DNA from: a virus
Length of the DNA: 64,000 bases
IMG/VR virus record: IMGVR_UViG_3300050821_008548
Location: 1-64,000 of that record
Reading direction: 5' to 3' (one strand)
Shown here: one piece after another, positions 6,809-14,067 of the stretch
How positions within the stretch are numbered: the stretch's first letter is position 1
Layout: each line of letters starts with the position of its first letter
The notes under the pieces: generated by a model
Seen by the model: only the letters and a program-made list of their open reading frames with translations
Told to the model about the DNA's origin: nothing
The model's database searches: none
Translations under genes and position numbers: made by a program

Positions 6809-7776
6809 CCGAACCTCTCCGCGCCCCCTTCCCGTACTTCGGCGGCAAGCGCACGATCGCCGAGACGGTCTGGCGCGCCTTCGGGCGCCCCAAGCAGTAC
6901 ATCGAGCCGTTCTGCGGCAGCGCCGCGGTGCTCCTCTCAGCGCCGGAGCCTGCCTCGCTAGAGGTCATCGGAGACGCCAACGGCTTCATTGCGAATTTCT
7001 GGCGCGCGACCGTGGCTCAGCCAGAGGAGGTCGCGCGATGGGCAGACTATCCCGTCTCCCACGTCGACCTCGGCGCGCGCCACGTCTGGATGATGGGCGA
7101 GCGCGATCGTGTTGGCGCCGAGCTGCAGGACCCCAACTGGCCCGGGGACGCCAAGCTCGCCGGCTGGTGGCTTTGGGGTCAGTGCTCCTGGATCGGCAGT
7201 GGGTGGTGCGAATGGACCGGCCAGGTCCCGCATGTCGGCAACGCAGGGAGGGGCATCCAGGCCACCGGCCAGGTCCCGCATGTCGGCAACGCAGGGAGGG
7301 GCATCCAGGCCACCGGCAAGGTCCCGCATGTCAGCGACGCAGGGAGGGGCCCAGATCTCTGGACCTCTTCGGGACATGTAGCGATGCGGTGGCTCCGGGA
7401 GCTCGCCGACCGGATGGAGCGCGTCCGTGTCGTCCACGGAGCCTGGGACCGGTGCCTAAACTCGCACTACGGAGGGGCCGACACCGCGGTATTCCTCGAC
7501 CCTCCGTACAAGGCGTTCGAGAAGCTGTACGGGGCGGGTGAGGCGCTAGTCGCCGCCGAGGCCGAGGCATGGGCACGCGAGAATGCGTCGCTTCGCGTGG
7601 CGCTCTGCGGGCACCGCGGTGACTACGAGCTTGATGGCTGGGTGCAGCACAACTGGGACCGCTGTCGGATGACGTACGCGGGGAACAAGACGAGCGCGGA
7701 GGAGTGCATATGGTTCTCGCCCGCGTGCCTGCCATTGCTCGATAAGCAGCGGAAGCTGTTTGGAGATGCGGCATGA
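6805..7776 (+). CDS. Dam-like D12-class adenine methyltransferase
   Basis: This roughly 323-residue N6-adenine methyltransferase has the alpha-class order: FPYFGGKRT (motif X) at residue 9, YIEPFCGSAAVLL (motif I) near 33 and LDPPY (motif IV) at about 231. Start GTG 6805 is preferred over GTG 6799 because it overlaps the upstream stop by 4 bases and has a GAGG site 8 nt away. The region between motifs I and IV, where target recognition sits in this class, contains 2.7 copies of a 16-residue repeat. The likely role is self-protection of phage DNA. Confidence 0.92.
   Translation: MTEPLRAPFPYFGGKRTIAETVWRAFGRPKQYIEPFCGSAAVLLSAPEPASLEVIGDANGFIANFWRATVAQPEEVARWADYPVSHVDLGARHVWMMGERDRVGAELQDPNWPGDAKLAGWWLWGQCSWIGSGWCEWTGQVPHVGNAGRGIQATGQVPHVGNAGRGIQATGKVPHVSDAGRGPDLWTSSGHVAMRWLRELADRMERVRVVHGAWDRCLNSHYGGADTAVFLDPPYKAFEKLYGAGEALVAAEAEAWARENASLRVALCGHRGDYELDGWVQHNWDRCRMTYAGNKTSAEECIWFSPACLPLLDKQRKLFGDAA
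7219..7350 (+). repeat. 48-bp tandem repeat inside the Dam-like gene
   Basis: Two identical 48-bp units (7219-7266 and 7267-7314) and a diverged partial third (7315-7350) encode GQVPHVGNAGRGIQAT twice, then GKVPHVSDAGRG. Copies are in frame, so unit number can change without breaking the enzyme. I recall similar PHLGNAGRG-type repeats in other phage Dam-like proteins. Confidence 0.95.
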
Positions 7777-8042
7777 GCCATCAGAGCATCCATCCGGCGT
7801 GCTGCCCTGCGTGCGGCTGCAAGAGCCCGGAGACCGCGGCCGGGGAGCGGTGTGCGTACTGCCGATGCGTCAAGTCGGAGTTCGGAACGCCGTGGATCGT
7901 GGGTGGGGAGCCGCGGGCGCCGGCCCCCGCGCCAGAGACGGCGTCGTGGGCTTGCGACGCGTGCGGGACGGAGAGCGTGAGCCTTGAGGCGGTCGTGGCG
8001 TGCTGGCGGTGTGGTGGGGGGTTGAGGAGGGTGGCTGTTTGA
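7773..8042 (+). CDS. Double zinc-ribbon protein (89 aa)
   Basis: ATG 7773 overlaps the methyltransferase stop by 4 bases. CPACGC...CAYC and CDAC...CWRC form two typical zinc ribbons joined by a Pro/Ala linker. It lies directly upstream of the replication initiator, so a replication-accessory role is possible, but this is inference from position only. Confidence 0.7.
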   Translation: MSHQSIHPACCPACGCKSPETAAGERCAYCRCVKSEFGTPWIVGGEPRAPAPAPETASWACDACGTESVSLEAVVACWRCGGGLRRVAV

Positions 8043-8983
8043 GCGACTGGGTCCGATTCCACAGAGAGCTCCGCCAGGGCGACAAGCGGGGGCTCCCGCG
8101 CTCCACGCGCTTCATCTACATGGAGCTCAGCCAAGAGGCTCGTCGCCTTCACGGAGTCATCCCGTTACCGATCGGTATGGGTGGTCTCGACGGCGTCTGC
8201 GACATCCTCGGTGGCAACCGACGAGAGGTCGTCGAGGCACTCCGAACGCTCACGGACGGCCCCACCCCGATGCTCTCTTTCCAGGAGATCGACGGGAAAA
8301 GGGTGCTTGTGGTGACGGAGTGGGAGAAGTGGAACCCGGCCGACAGGACCGCGGCGGAGAGGCAGCAGAGGAGGCGTGACGAGGAGAAGAGAAAGCGTGA
8401 CGCGAATCGTGACGTCACGCGTGACAGTCACGGTTTGGATCGTGACATGTCACGGGGCGTCACGGACCCGCGCGCGCACGCGCGCCTCTCCTCTCCTCTT
8501 CCTGATCTCGGAGAGGGGGTCCAGGGGGAGCCCCCAACCCCGGAGCCGGCAGAGTCCGGGACGATGCCCATCAGGACTGCGCACGACGCCATGGGTATGT
8601 GTGCGGACACATGGGTCGAAGGCGTCAAGGCATTCACCGGAAAGCCGTTCTCGGGCATGACGCACGGACAACGACGAACGCTCGTCGAGACGCTCGAGGC
8701 TCACTGCCCGAAGGGGACGGAGATCACCGAATGGGCCCGCGCAAGGGGCTCAGCGTTCGCCAAGGCGCGCGCTGGCAAGACCCTGAGCGCCCTGACCTTC
8801 GCCGACTGGATGAACAGTCCTGAGGCCATCCCCGCGTTAGCAAACCCGTACGACGGGCCCACGGTCCGCGCCGACCGCGCGCGCAGACAGCAGAGCGATC
8901 GCGAGCACCAGGAGAAGGCCATACCGGCAGCTCAGGCCCTGAAAGACATCTTGCCTGCCCTCGCCAAACGCGGAGCCGCATGA
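8039..8983 (+). CDS. Phage replication initiator (O/DnaD-like)
   Basis: This 314-residue protein starts at TTG 8039 (4-base overlap). Residues 1-110 look like the winged-helix domain of phage replisome organisers (WVRFHRELRQGDKRGLPRST, then EWEKWNPADRTAAERQQRRR). A charged linker at about 112-150 is encoded by the putative origin repeats. The C-terminal part (FTGKPFSGMTHGQRRTLVET) may recruit host helicase. Placement of an origin inside the initiator gene mirrors lambda O. The family assignment is from sequence style and context, so it is moderate. Confidence 0.68.
   Translation: MSDWVRFHRELRQGDKRGLPRSTRFIYMELSQEARRLHGVIPLPIGMGGLDGVCDILGGNRREVVEALRTLTDGPTPMLSFQEIDGKRVLVVTEWEKWNPADRTAAERQQRRRDEEKRKRDANRDVTRDSHGLDRDMSRGVTDPRAHARLSSPLPDLGEGVQGEPPTPEPAESGTMPIRTAHDAMGMCADTWVEGVKAFTGKPFSGMTHGQRRTLVETLEAHCPKGTEITEWARARGSAFAKARAGKTLSALTFADWMNSPEAIPALANPYDGPTVRADRARRQQSDREHQEKAIPAAQALKDILPALAKRGAA
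8375..8464. other. Putative replication origin: CGTGAC iterons
   Basis: Nine copies of CGTGAC or its complement GTCACG lie in 90 bases: direct copies at 8375, 8396, 8408, 8420 and 8441, and inverted copies at 8414, 8427, 8449 and 8459. Two inverted copies (8427, 8449) are out of the reading frame of the host gene. The pattern is therefore not explained only by repeated Arg-Asp codons. The position within the initiator gene is that of iteron origins in lambdoid phages. Confidence 0.6.
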
Positions 8984-9222
8984 ACGCCACCCTCAAAATA
9001 GGCCGCCGCCATCGCTACAACCTCAACCTCAAGCTGTCCGGCCGCTGCAGGGTCTGCGGCGCCCCCGCCGTGGTGGTTCGGTTCTGCAAGGAGCACAACG
9101 ACCAGGAGAACGCCCGCCGACGGGCTCGCTGGGCCAACGGCCCCAAGAACCGAAGCGACGGCACCCCGGAGGCGCTCGAGCGGCGACGCATCGCGCAGCG
9201 GGCGCGGAGGGCCGCCCAATGA
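8980..9222 (+). CDS. Small zinc-finger-like protein (80 aa)
   Basis: The ATG overlaps the initiator stop by 4 bases. CRVC and FCKEH supply a possible Cys3His site, followed by a very basic Arg/Ala helix (ERRRIAQRARRAAQ). It may bind nucleic acid; the family is unknown. Confidence 0.62.
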   Translation: MNATLKIGRRHRYNLNLKLSGRCRVCGAPAVVVRFCKEHNDQENARRRARWANGPKNRSDGTPEALERRRIAQRARRAAQ

Positions 9223-9482
9223 CCTCCTGCCCCTCCGGCCACCCCTACACGAAGGCCAACGCTCGCCGGCGACGCGACAGGCCAGGGCCCCAGTGCTGGA
9301 CGTGCCTCCGCGATCGCGCCAACCGCGTCTGGCGCCAGCGCATCGCCTCGGGCCTCTGCGGCTACTGCGGCGTGGCGGCGCTCGAGAGTAAGACCCGATG
9401 CAGCTGGTGCCTTGGGGACCATCGGGCGGCGCAGAAGGTGCGCCGGGCCGAGAGGCGGGAGGGGGTGGCGAATGTCGCCTAG
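9219..9482 (+). CDS. Zinc-ribbon protein (87 aa)
   Basis: The ATG overlaps the preceding stop by 4 bases. CPSGH, CWTC, CGYC and CSWC pairs alternate with Arg-rich helices, as in HNH-associated or recombination-related zinc-knuckle proteins. It overlaps the start of the RusA-like gene by 11 nt, which hints at joint expression with it. Confidence 0.62.
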   Translation: MTSCPSGHPYTKANARRRRDRPGPQCWTCLRDRANRVWRQRIASGLCGYCGVAALESKTRCSWCLGDHRAAQKVRRAERREGVANVA

Positions 9483-9870
9483 ACCGCTCCTCGACATCAC
9501 GATCCCGGGCCTGCGTCTCGTGAGCGAAGCGAACTCTCACACGCACTGGAGAAGCCGCCAGCAGCGGGCGCGAATGCAGCGCGAGACAGCCCGCGCCCAC
9601 GTGCTGTCGAAGGTGATGGGAGCGCGTCCGCAGTCGTGGAGCACCGCGTGGTCGCTGGACGCCGCCACCCCGCTGCGAGTCACCATCACGCGCATCGCTC
9701 CGCGCCGACTCGACAGCGACAACGCGGTCGGATCAGCAAAGGCGGTCAGGGATGGGATTGCCGACGCGTTCAGAGTCGACGACAACGACCCGCGCATCGA
9801 GTGGGTCGTCTGCCAGAGCGCGGGCGGGGCCAAGGAGTACGCAGTGAACATCAGAATCGAGGCCGTATGA
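9472..9870 (+). CDS. RusA-like Holliday-junction resolvase
   Basis: This 132-residue protein is close to the usual RusA length (about 120). The conserved acidic cluster is visible as RRLDSDNAVGSAKAVRDGI (residues 79-97) and FRVDDNDPRIEW (about 100-111), matching the Asp residues that bind Mg2+ and cut branched DNA. ATG 9472 lies inside the preceding gene. Such enzymes resolve recombination intermediates or trim branches before packaging. It sits in the replication block, as is common in lambdoid phages. Confidence 0.75.
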   Translation: MSPRPLLDITIPGLRLVSEANSHTHWRSRQQRARMQRETARAHVLSKVMGARPQSWSTAWSLDAATPLRVTITRIAPRRLDSDNAVGSAKAVRDGIADAFRVDDNDPRIEWVVCQSAGGAKEYAVNIRIEAV

Positions 9871-10013
9871 GCCACCACCCCGTCACCCGCTGCCAGGAAG
9901 GCCACACCGTCCGCGTCACCGTCTACGTGTGGGACGGCGACTCGGAGTACGTCGAGGCCGAGGCGGAGTATTGCCCGATCTGCGGGACGGAACTCGAGGA
10001 GGCGGAGTCATGA
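9867..10013 (+). CDS. Small zinc-ribbon protein (48 aa)
   Basis: The ATG overlaps the RusA-like stop by 4 bases. CQEGH near the N-terminus and CPIC near the C-terminus form a minimal ribbon around a beta-rich acidic segment (RVTVYVWDGDSEYVE). The function is unknown. Confidence 0.6.
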   Translation: MSHHPVTRCQEGHTVRVTVYVWDGDSEYVEAEAEYCPICGTELEEAES

Positions 10014-10219
10014 GATACGAGCGCCTCACGCTGCCCCAAGTCCCCGCGCGCCTCGCGTCCCGCTGCCAGCTCGGCTGCGTCATGTGGAATTGGATCGGCT
10101 ACCAGCGCGCGCAGGAGGCGATCGACCGCGCCATCGCCGCCCTGCCCATGCGCGAGGTCACCGTCGGCGGCGAGACGTATCTGCAGATTGACCAGGCGGG
10201 GATGGAGGCGAGATCGTGA
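10010..10219 (+). CDS. Hypothetical protein (69 aa)
   Basis: The ATG overlaps the preceding stop by 4 bases. The sequence is mostly helical with a closing beta-hairpin (MREVTVGGETYLQID). No family is recognised. Confidence 0.55.
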   Translation: MRYERLTLPQVPARLASRCQLGCVMWNWIGYQRAQEAIDRAIAALPMREVTVGGETYLQIDQAGMEARS

Positions 10220-10401
10220 AAAGACCCCACGAAGCCCCAGACTGCCGATGCAGTGTCTGCATGGCCTTCGCGGCGCGCATGTCCGAGCGGTACATGCAGA
10301 TCATGAGTCGCGCGTTCGGACTAGAGCGCGTCGCTGGCGAGAAGATCCAAGCGTTCATCGTGAGACTGGAGGCATCTGAGGCATGGAAGGGATCGCAATG
10401 A
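10216..10401 (+). CDS. MKRPHE-family small Cys-pair protein, copy 1 (61 aa)
   Basis: GTG 10216 overlaps the preceding stop by 4 bases. The start MKRPHEAPDCRCSVC, with a CxCxxC cluster, is nearly the same as the start of the next gene, while the rest is a Met/Arg-rich helix. The pair looks like a tandem duplication with diverged tails. Confidence 0.6.
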   Translation: MKRPHEAPDCRCSVCMAFAARMSERYMQIMSRAFGLERVAGEKIQAFIVRLEASEAWKGSQ

Positions 10402-10616
10402 AACGCCCCCACGAAGACCCCGCGTGCCACTGCCCCGCGTGCGAGGCGTACGACAATCGGGGGAGTGATGTTGAGAAGGACGCCGACCCGTACTGGTGTG
10501 GCGGCTTCCTAACGATCAACGCGAGGCAGTACGTCGGCATCGAGAGAACGCCTGGCGAGACGGACGCCCAACTTCGGGCGCGCTGCTATCAGATACTGGG
10601 TAGGGGCTATCGATGA
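10398..10616 (+). CDS. MKRPHE-family small Cys-pair protein, copy 2 (72 aa)
   Basis: ATG 10398 overlaps copy 1 by 4 bases; an alternative start 15 nt upstream lacks this coupling. MKRPHEDPACHCPAC repeats the head of the preceding gene. The remainder is acidic and then Arg-rich, and is not similar to copy 1. Confidence 0.6.
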   Translation: MKRPHEDPACHCPACEAYDNRGSDVEKDADPYWCGGFLTINARQYVGIERTPGETDAQLRARCYQILGRGYR

Positions 10617-10831
10617 ACCACGACGCCCTCAACCTCGACGACGTCCCGCTCACATCGGACGCCGACGACCCCGATCTGGACACCGAGATCCCCGAGACGC
10701 GCGGCAAGCCCGGAAGGCCCAAGAGGGTCAAGCCGAAGGGGTGGGATGTGCCGAGGCCGGAGCAACGTTTCGTACCAGCGTGGAGTCTCGATCCGGGATT
10801 GTTGCCACGGAAGCCCCCGGGCTCGCGATGA
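10613..10831 (+). CDS. Hypothetical acidic/basic small protein (72 aa)
   Basis: The ATG overlaps the preceding stop by 4 bases. The first 35 residues are very acidic and the next 20 are a basic AT-hook-like segment (RGKPGRPKRVKPK). The GRP core inside basic residues suggests minor-groove DNA binding. It is probably unstructured. Confidence 0.58.
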   Translation: MNHDALNLDDVPLTSDADDPDLDTEIPETRGKPGRPKRVKPKGWDVPRPEQRFVPAWSLDPGLLPRKPPGSR

Positions 10832-11457
10832 GCCACCCCGATCTCGAAAGACCCTACGGCACCCGCCCCGTCGTCGCCCAGCTCGTCGAGGTGCTGGCCG
10901 AGAAGCACCGCCTTCTCGTCCACACCGTGCTGCGTGGCCAGACGCCCGAGGCCATCCACGCCAGGGCGGACTTGTGTCACCTGCTGATCGAGCGCTGCTG
11001 GATCCCAGACGCGGTCGACCGATTCTTTGGATTCCCGCCGGGGACGGCGGCCGCGGGAAAGGCCCACTGGAAAGCGAAGCTCGCCGACGACGAGGCGCGG
11101 CGCATCGAGGCCGAGGCGTTCGCGGCTGCGGGGGGCGGCCTGCCGCCGATTCGGGAGCGAATGGCGGACATGGAGAGGCGGCAGGAGCTCAACGCCGAGC
11201 GTCGGGCGCAGTACGCGGCGGCGAAGGAGGGCCGGCGGGTTGTGGTCGGTGCGCCCAAGCCGCGGAGGCATCGAGAGAGGCCGTTGACGGCGTCGATCAT
11301 CGAGTCGGCGTTGATGGGGCACGGGGTGGCGTCAGGCTGCACGGCGCATGTGCGGACCGGGACACGGAACCGTCGAGGGACGTGCGGTCGGCCGGTGGCC
11401 GAGGGGTGCGGTGGGCTGTGTGGGTGGCATGCGGCGCAGGGTAGGCGGGTTGGATGA
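10828..11457 (+). CDS. DnaA domain-IV-like HTH protein
   Basis: This 209-residue protein starts by 4-base overlap. Residues 10-75 (VVAQLVEVLAEKHRLLVHTV, then ARADLCHLLIERCW and DAVDRFFGFPPG) match the layout of the DnaA C-terminal DNA-binding domain, with a basic/hydrophobic helix followed by a helix-turn-helix. A charged coiled segment follows, then a Cys/His cluster at the C-terminus (CGRPVAEGCGGLCGWH). No AAA+ ATPase part is present, so it would act as a binding protein and not as an initiator ATPase. Confidence 0.58.
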   Translation: MSHPDLERPYGTRPVVAQLVEVLAEKHRLLVHTVLRGQTPEAIHARADLCHLLIERCWIPDAVDRFFGFPPGTAAAGKAHWKAKLADDEARRIEAEAFAAAGGGLPPIRERMADMERRQELNAERRAQYAAAKEGRRVVVGAPKPRRHRERPLTASIIESALMGHGVASGCTAHVRTGTRNRRGTCGRPVAEGCGGLCGWHAAQGRRVG

Positions 11458-11547
11458 CCCGATGCGCTTGCTCGAAGTCCCCAGCCACTCAATAGATCCA
11501 GAGTCGGGTAATGCGTCCGAGCTGGCCTCGGGCAGAAAGCGGAGACC

Positions 11548-12273
11548 ATGGCTGTTGTCGAAGTCACGCGCCCCCGTCGAGGGGACGGTGGGCAGGCCGA
11601 GAGCTACGAAGACCACAAGCCGGCGACGCGGATCCGGCTGACCACCGACGAATCGCGGACAATATCCTACGTCTTCTCCGACTGGGACTCGGAGATCGGC
11701 CTGGCCAGCAACTTCGAGGCGATGCGAGCGGCCATCGCGAGCCAAGGCCAGCCCGACACCCCCGCCCAGGCGCGTCGGCGCGCGGCATCCAAGGAGCCGC
11801 AGACGGCGGTTCCCAAGGCCGTCGCCCAGGTGTTCGACGCCGGCGCCATGTCGGCGATCGAGCGCTGGGCCGACCGCAAGCTCGACGACCGGATCAAGAT
11901 CCTCCGGTGCTGGCGGGCCCTCTGCGCCATGGGGCGAGCGCGCAACCCTTCGGTCATCATCCTGCACGCGCTGTATGGCGACATGCCCCCGGGGCTCCCA
12001 GCGCGCGGCACCTGGGCCAAGGACGTCGACCTCGAGTACCGCAGGGTCGTTCGCTACGTCGACGCCTCAGGGGGCTCAGGGGCCGCGCTGGACGCAATGC
12101 TGCTGGTCGACAGGCGCCGACGGCCAGGGGACACCGACGAATCGCTCAAGGCCCGCAACGTGGCGGCGGATGCGAGCAAGCGGCGCCTGGTTGCCGAGCT
12201 TGGGCGAGCGGCGGAGCACCTCATCGTCGCTGCAGCGCACGCGTACAGGGCGGCGATTCGGGAGCAGCCGTGA
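11548..12273 (+). CDS. Hypothetical early/middle protein (241 aa)
   Basis: ATG 11548 has a GGAG site 5 nt upstream and follows a 90-base gap, so this may begin a separate transcript. The first 80 residues are hydrophilic; the rest is Ala/Arg-rich and helical, with FDAGAMSAIERWADRKLDDR and a long C-terminal helix. A position just before the terminase genes would suit a regulator, but no domain is recognised. Confidence 0.65.
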   Translation: MAVVEVTRPRRGDGGQAESYEDHKPATRIRLTTDESRTISYVFSDWDSEIGLASNFEAMRAAIASQGQPDTPAQARRRAASKEPQTAVPKAVAQVFDAGAMSAIERWADRKLDDRIKILRCWRALCAMGRARNPSVIILHALYGDMPPGLPARGTWAKDVDLEYRRVVRYVDASGGSGAALDAMLLVDRRRRPGDTDESLKARNVAADASKRRLVAELGRAAEHLIVAAAHAYRAAIREQP

Positions 12274-12584
12274 CCGTCGTCACGGTCGCCGACATCGCCA
12301 AAGCCCGAGGATGGCACCGCGCCTATGCCTACAAGTGGCTCCGGCGCATCGAACTCGAGCACGGGGAGCCCACCGTCTGGCGAAAAGGCCGGGCGCTCAT
12401 GGCCGACGCGGAACGCTTGGCCCACGTGACCGAACCCGATCTGCACGAGTTGCTTGCCCAGGCGATCAACCGCATCGAGCTACTCGAATCTGCCTACACG
12501 GGGCAGGACAAACGAATCGACGGGATTTCTCGAGACTTGGTCGACATCAGGCGACGCGAGCGCGAGCGCAGCAAGCGAAAATAG
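12270..12584 (+). CDS. HTH protein with C-terminal coiled coil (104 aa)
   Basis: GTG 12270 overlaps the preceding stop by 4 bases. Residues 4-50 (VADIAKARGWHRAYAYKWL) form a helix-turn-helix with a following wing, and residues 55-104 are a heptad-rich basic coiled coil. That DNA-binding-plus-oligomerising layout fits a small transcription factor. It could also be an accessory terminase-type protein, but the next gene but one is the better TerS candidate. Confidence 0.6.
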   Translation: MTVVTVADIAKARGWHRAYAYKWLRRIELEHGEPTVWRKGRALMADAERLAHVTEPDLHELLAQAINRIELLESAYTGQDKRIDGISRDLVDIRRRERERSKRK

Positions 12585-12713
12585 TTAGTTGCCTAAAGGC
12601 AACACGGCCACCCATACGCGCGCGTGCGCGATCTCAGTCAGGAGCCTTGTTTCCACGGAGAGCGAGAGCCGAAGCGGGCCACGGACCCCGAAGCACCGCG
12701 TAGCCCATAGGGT
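12585..12713. other. Non-coding gap with small dyads upstream of the packaging genes
   Basis: The gap contains GTTGCC-TAAA-GGCAAC (12588-12603), an alternating CGCGCGCGTGCGCG run near 12638, and CCCATA-GGG-TATGGG (12704-12718). The first hairpin lacks a T-run, so it is a weak terminator at best. The position just before TerS makes it a candidate for the pac/cos site or a late-operon control region. No good sigma70 promoter was seen. Confidence 0.4.
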
Positions 12714-12893
12714 ATGGGGGACAGTCTCAATCGCCCCAGCCTCGCCAAGGCCCACCCCGAAGTCGTCTATGAGTTCGGGTGGCAGGGCGACGCGGAGTGC
12801 CAAGAGTACGCACGAGACCACCTGCTGTCCGATACGGTGCGGCGGTGGATGCGAGCGGTAGCAGCAGAGACCGGCGGGCTCGCGAGAGCCTGA
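12714..12893 (+). CDS. Hypothetical small protein (59 aa)
   Basis: This frame runs from ATG 12714 to TGA 12893. Its composition (VVYEFGWQGDAECQEYARDH, then LSDTVRRWMRAV) looks like a genuine helical protein and not a chance frame. The ribosome site is poor and the ATG sits inside a small dyad, so expression is uncertain. About 95 bases with no clear feature separate it from TerS. Confidence 0.45.
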   Translation: MGDSLNRPSLAKAHPEVVYEFGWQGDAECQEYARDHLLSDTVRRWMRAVAAETGGLARA

Positions 12894-12988
12894 AACCAAC
12901 ACGTGACGCCAGGACGCCCACAGCGCGCCCGAGCCTGGCAGTAGGAGTCACGGTAAAAACGAGCTGCGCTTGAATCGAGAGCGCGGCG

Positions 12989-13546
12989 ATGTCGGACATA
13001 CCCGGCGGGGACTCGCCTCGAAAGAAGCCGCGACGCAAAGCTTCACGCGCGCGTGATAGAGCGGAGGCCTCGGTCGCTGGCCTTGAGCGGCGCCTGCACG
13101 GCGAGCAAGAGGCGCCGCCGCCACCGCCCGGGCCCAAGCCCTCGGTCGCCGAGCGCGTCGAATACTGCATGCTTCTGATGGTCAAGGGGCTCTGGAACGG
13201 CTACGCGACGCGCCAGACGCTCATGGAAGCCTGGGGCATCTCGGACGTGTCGGTGCGGGCCCACTCGGCCGAGGCCAGTCGACGCCTGCGGCTTGACCAG
13301 AACGAGCTCGAGGCGGCCCGCGTGTCGCACGCGTTCTTCTGCGAGCGCATCCAGCGTGAAGCGCTGGCGATGTGCAACGAGATCACTGGCTTGCCCGACT
13401 TCGCGTCGGCGCTGAAGGCCACGGAGCTCGCCGCGCGGTTCAAGGGCATCGACATCGATGCGCCAGCGCAGCACGGAGACGGCGCCCCCCAGCGAATCGA
13501 AATCAAGGTCCTCCCACCCGACGAGCCCCCCGAAGAACCCTCATGA
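12989..13546 (+). CDS. Probable terminase small subunit
   Basis: This 185-residue protein lies at the head of the packaging module. A basic, disordered N-terminus is followed by an HTH-like region (YATRQTLMEAWGISDVSVRA) and an oligomerisation helix (ALKATELAARFKGID). The C-terminus ends in a beta/Pro-rich tail (IEIKVLPPDEPPEEPS) like those that contact the large subunit. TerS recognises viral DNA and loads TerL. The call rests on fold pattern, size and position. Confidence 0.68.
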   Translation: MSDIPGGDSPRKKPRRKASRARDRAEASVAGLERRLHGEQEAPPPPPGPKPSVAERVEYCMLLMVKGLWNGYATRQTLMEAWGISDVSVRAHSAEASRRLRLDQNELEAARVSHAFFCERIQREALAMCNEITGLPDFASALKATELAARFKGIDIDAPAQHGDGAPQRIEIKVLPPDEPPEEPS

Positions 13547-14067
13547 AACTATATTTCATGAGGCACGGCCCCGCGGGCCCCACGGTGGACGACCCGAAGC
13601 AGGAGCGCGAGAGGCCCCTGCTCCCGCGAGGCAAGAAGCTCGTGCAGGCCGTGGCCGACGCCATGGTGGCCGCGGGTGAGGTCCCCAACGTGGGCTTCGC
13701 CTCGCCGCTCATGCGCGCCAGCCAGACGGCTGACATCCTCGGCGCAACGATGCTGTTCCAGGTGAACGTCATCGACGACATCGCGCCCAACCGCCCGCTC
13801 GAGGACCGACTGCTCGAGATGATGATGCACGGCGAGGTCAAGAAGGTCTTGCTCGTCGGGCACGTGGACAACTCGTCGCCCGCGTTCAGCAACCTCGGCG
13901 GCGACATGGGCAAATGCGCCCGCGACACCGACCAGGGCGACGGCGACTGGCCCGATCTCGTCAAGGGCGAGGTACGCCGCATACGAATCGATCGGAAGAC
14001 GGGCAAGTGGAAGTGCCGCTGGCGCCTGCTTCCGAGCGACCTTGGATTCCCGGACGAGACGGTATGA
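13543..14067 (+). CDS. SixA-like histidine phosphatase
   Basis: This 174-residue protein starts by 4-base overlap with TerS. It has the branch-1 histidine phosphatase signature: MRHG with catalytic H8, R58 in SPLMRASQTADIL, and the second catalytic His at H107 in VLLVGHVDN. Length and layout resemble SixA, which removes phosphate from phosphohistidine in bacterial phosphorelays. It is odd to find it between the terminase subunits. The substrate is unknown; a host phosphorelay or a nucleotide are both possible. Confidence 0.82.
   Translation: MKLYFMRHGPAGPTVDDPKQERERPLLPRGKKLVQAVADAMVAAGEVPNVGFASPLMRASQTADILGATMLFQVNVIDDIAPNRPLEDRLLEMMMHGEVKKVLLVGHVDNSSPAFSNLGGDMGKCARDTDQGDGDWPDLVKGEVRRIRIDRKTGKWKCRWRLLPSDLGFPDETV

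Noticed and set aside
7219-7350. 48-bp repeats as a CRISPR or iteron array
   Set aside because: The units are contiguous and in frame inside a methyltransferase; no spacers or intergenic location.
11348-11641. 97-codon frame spanning the 11.46-11.55 kb gap
   Set aside because: It overlaps two better-supported genes in other frames and has shadow-like Arg/Gly composition; the 90-base gap holds nothing clear.
12589-12861. 90-codon frame in the gap before TerS
   Set aside because: Ser/Thr/Arg-rich chance composition; the overlapping 59-codon frame at 12714 has better protein character.
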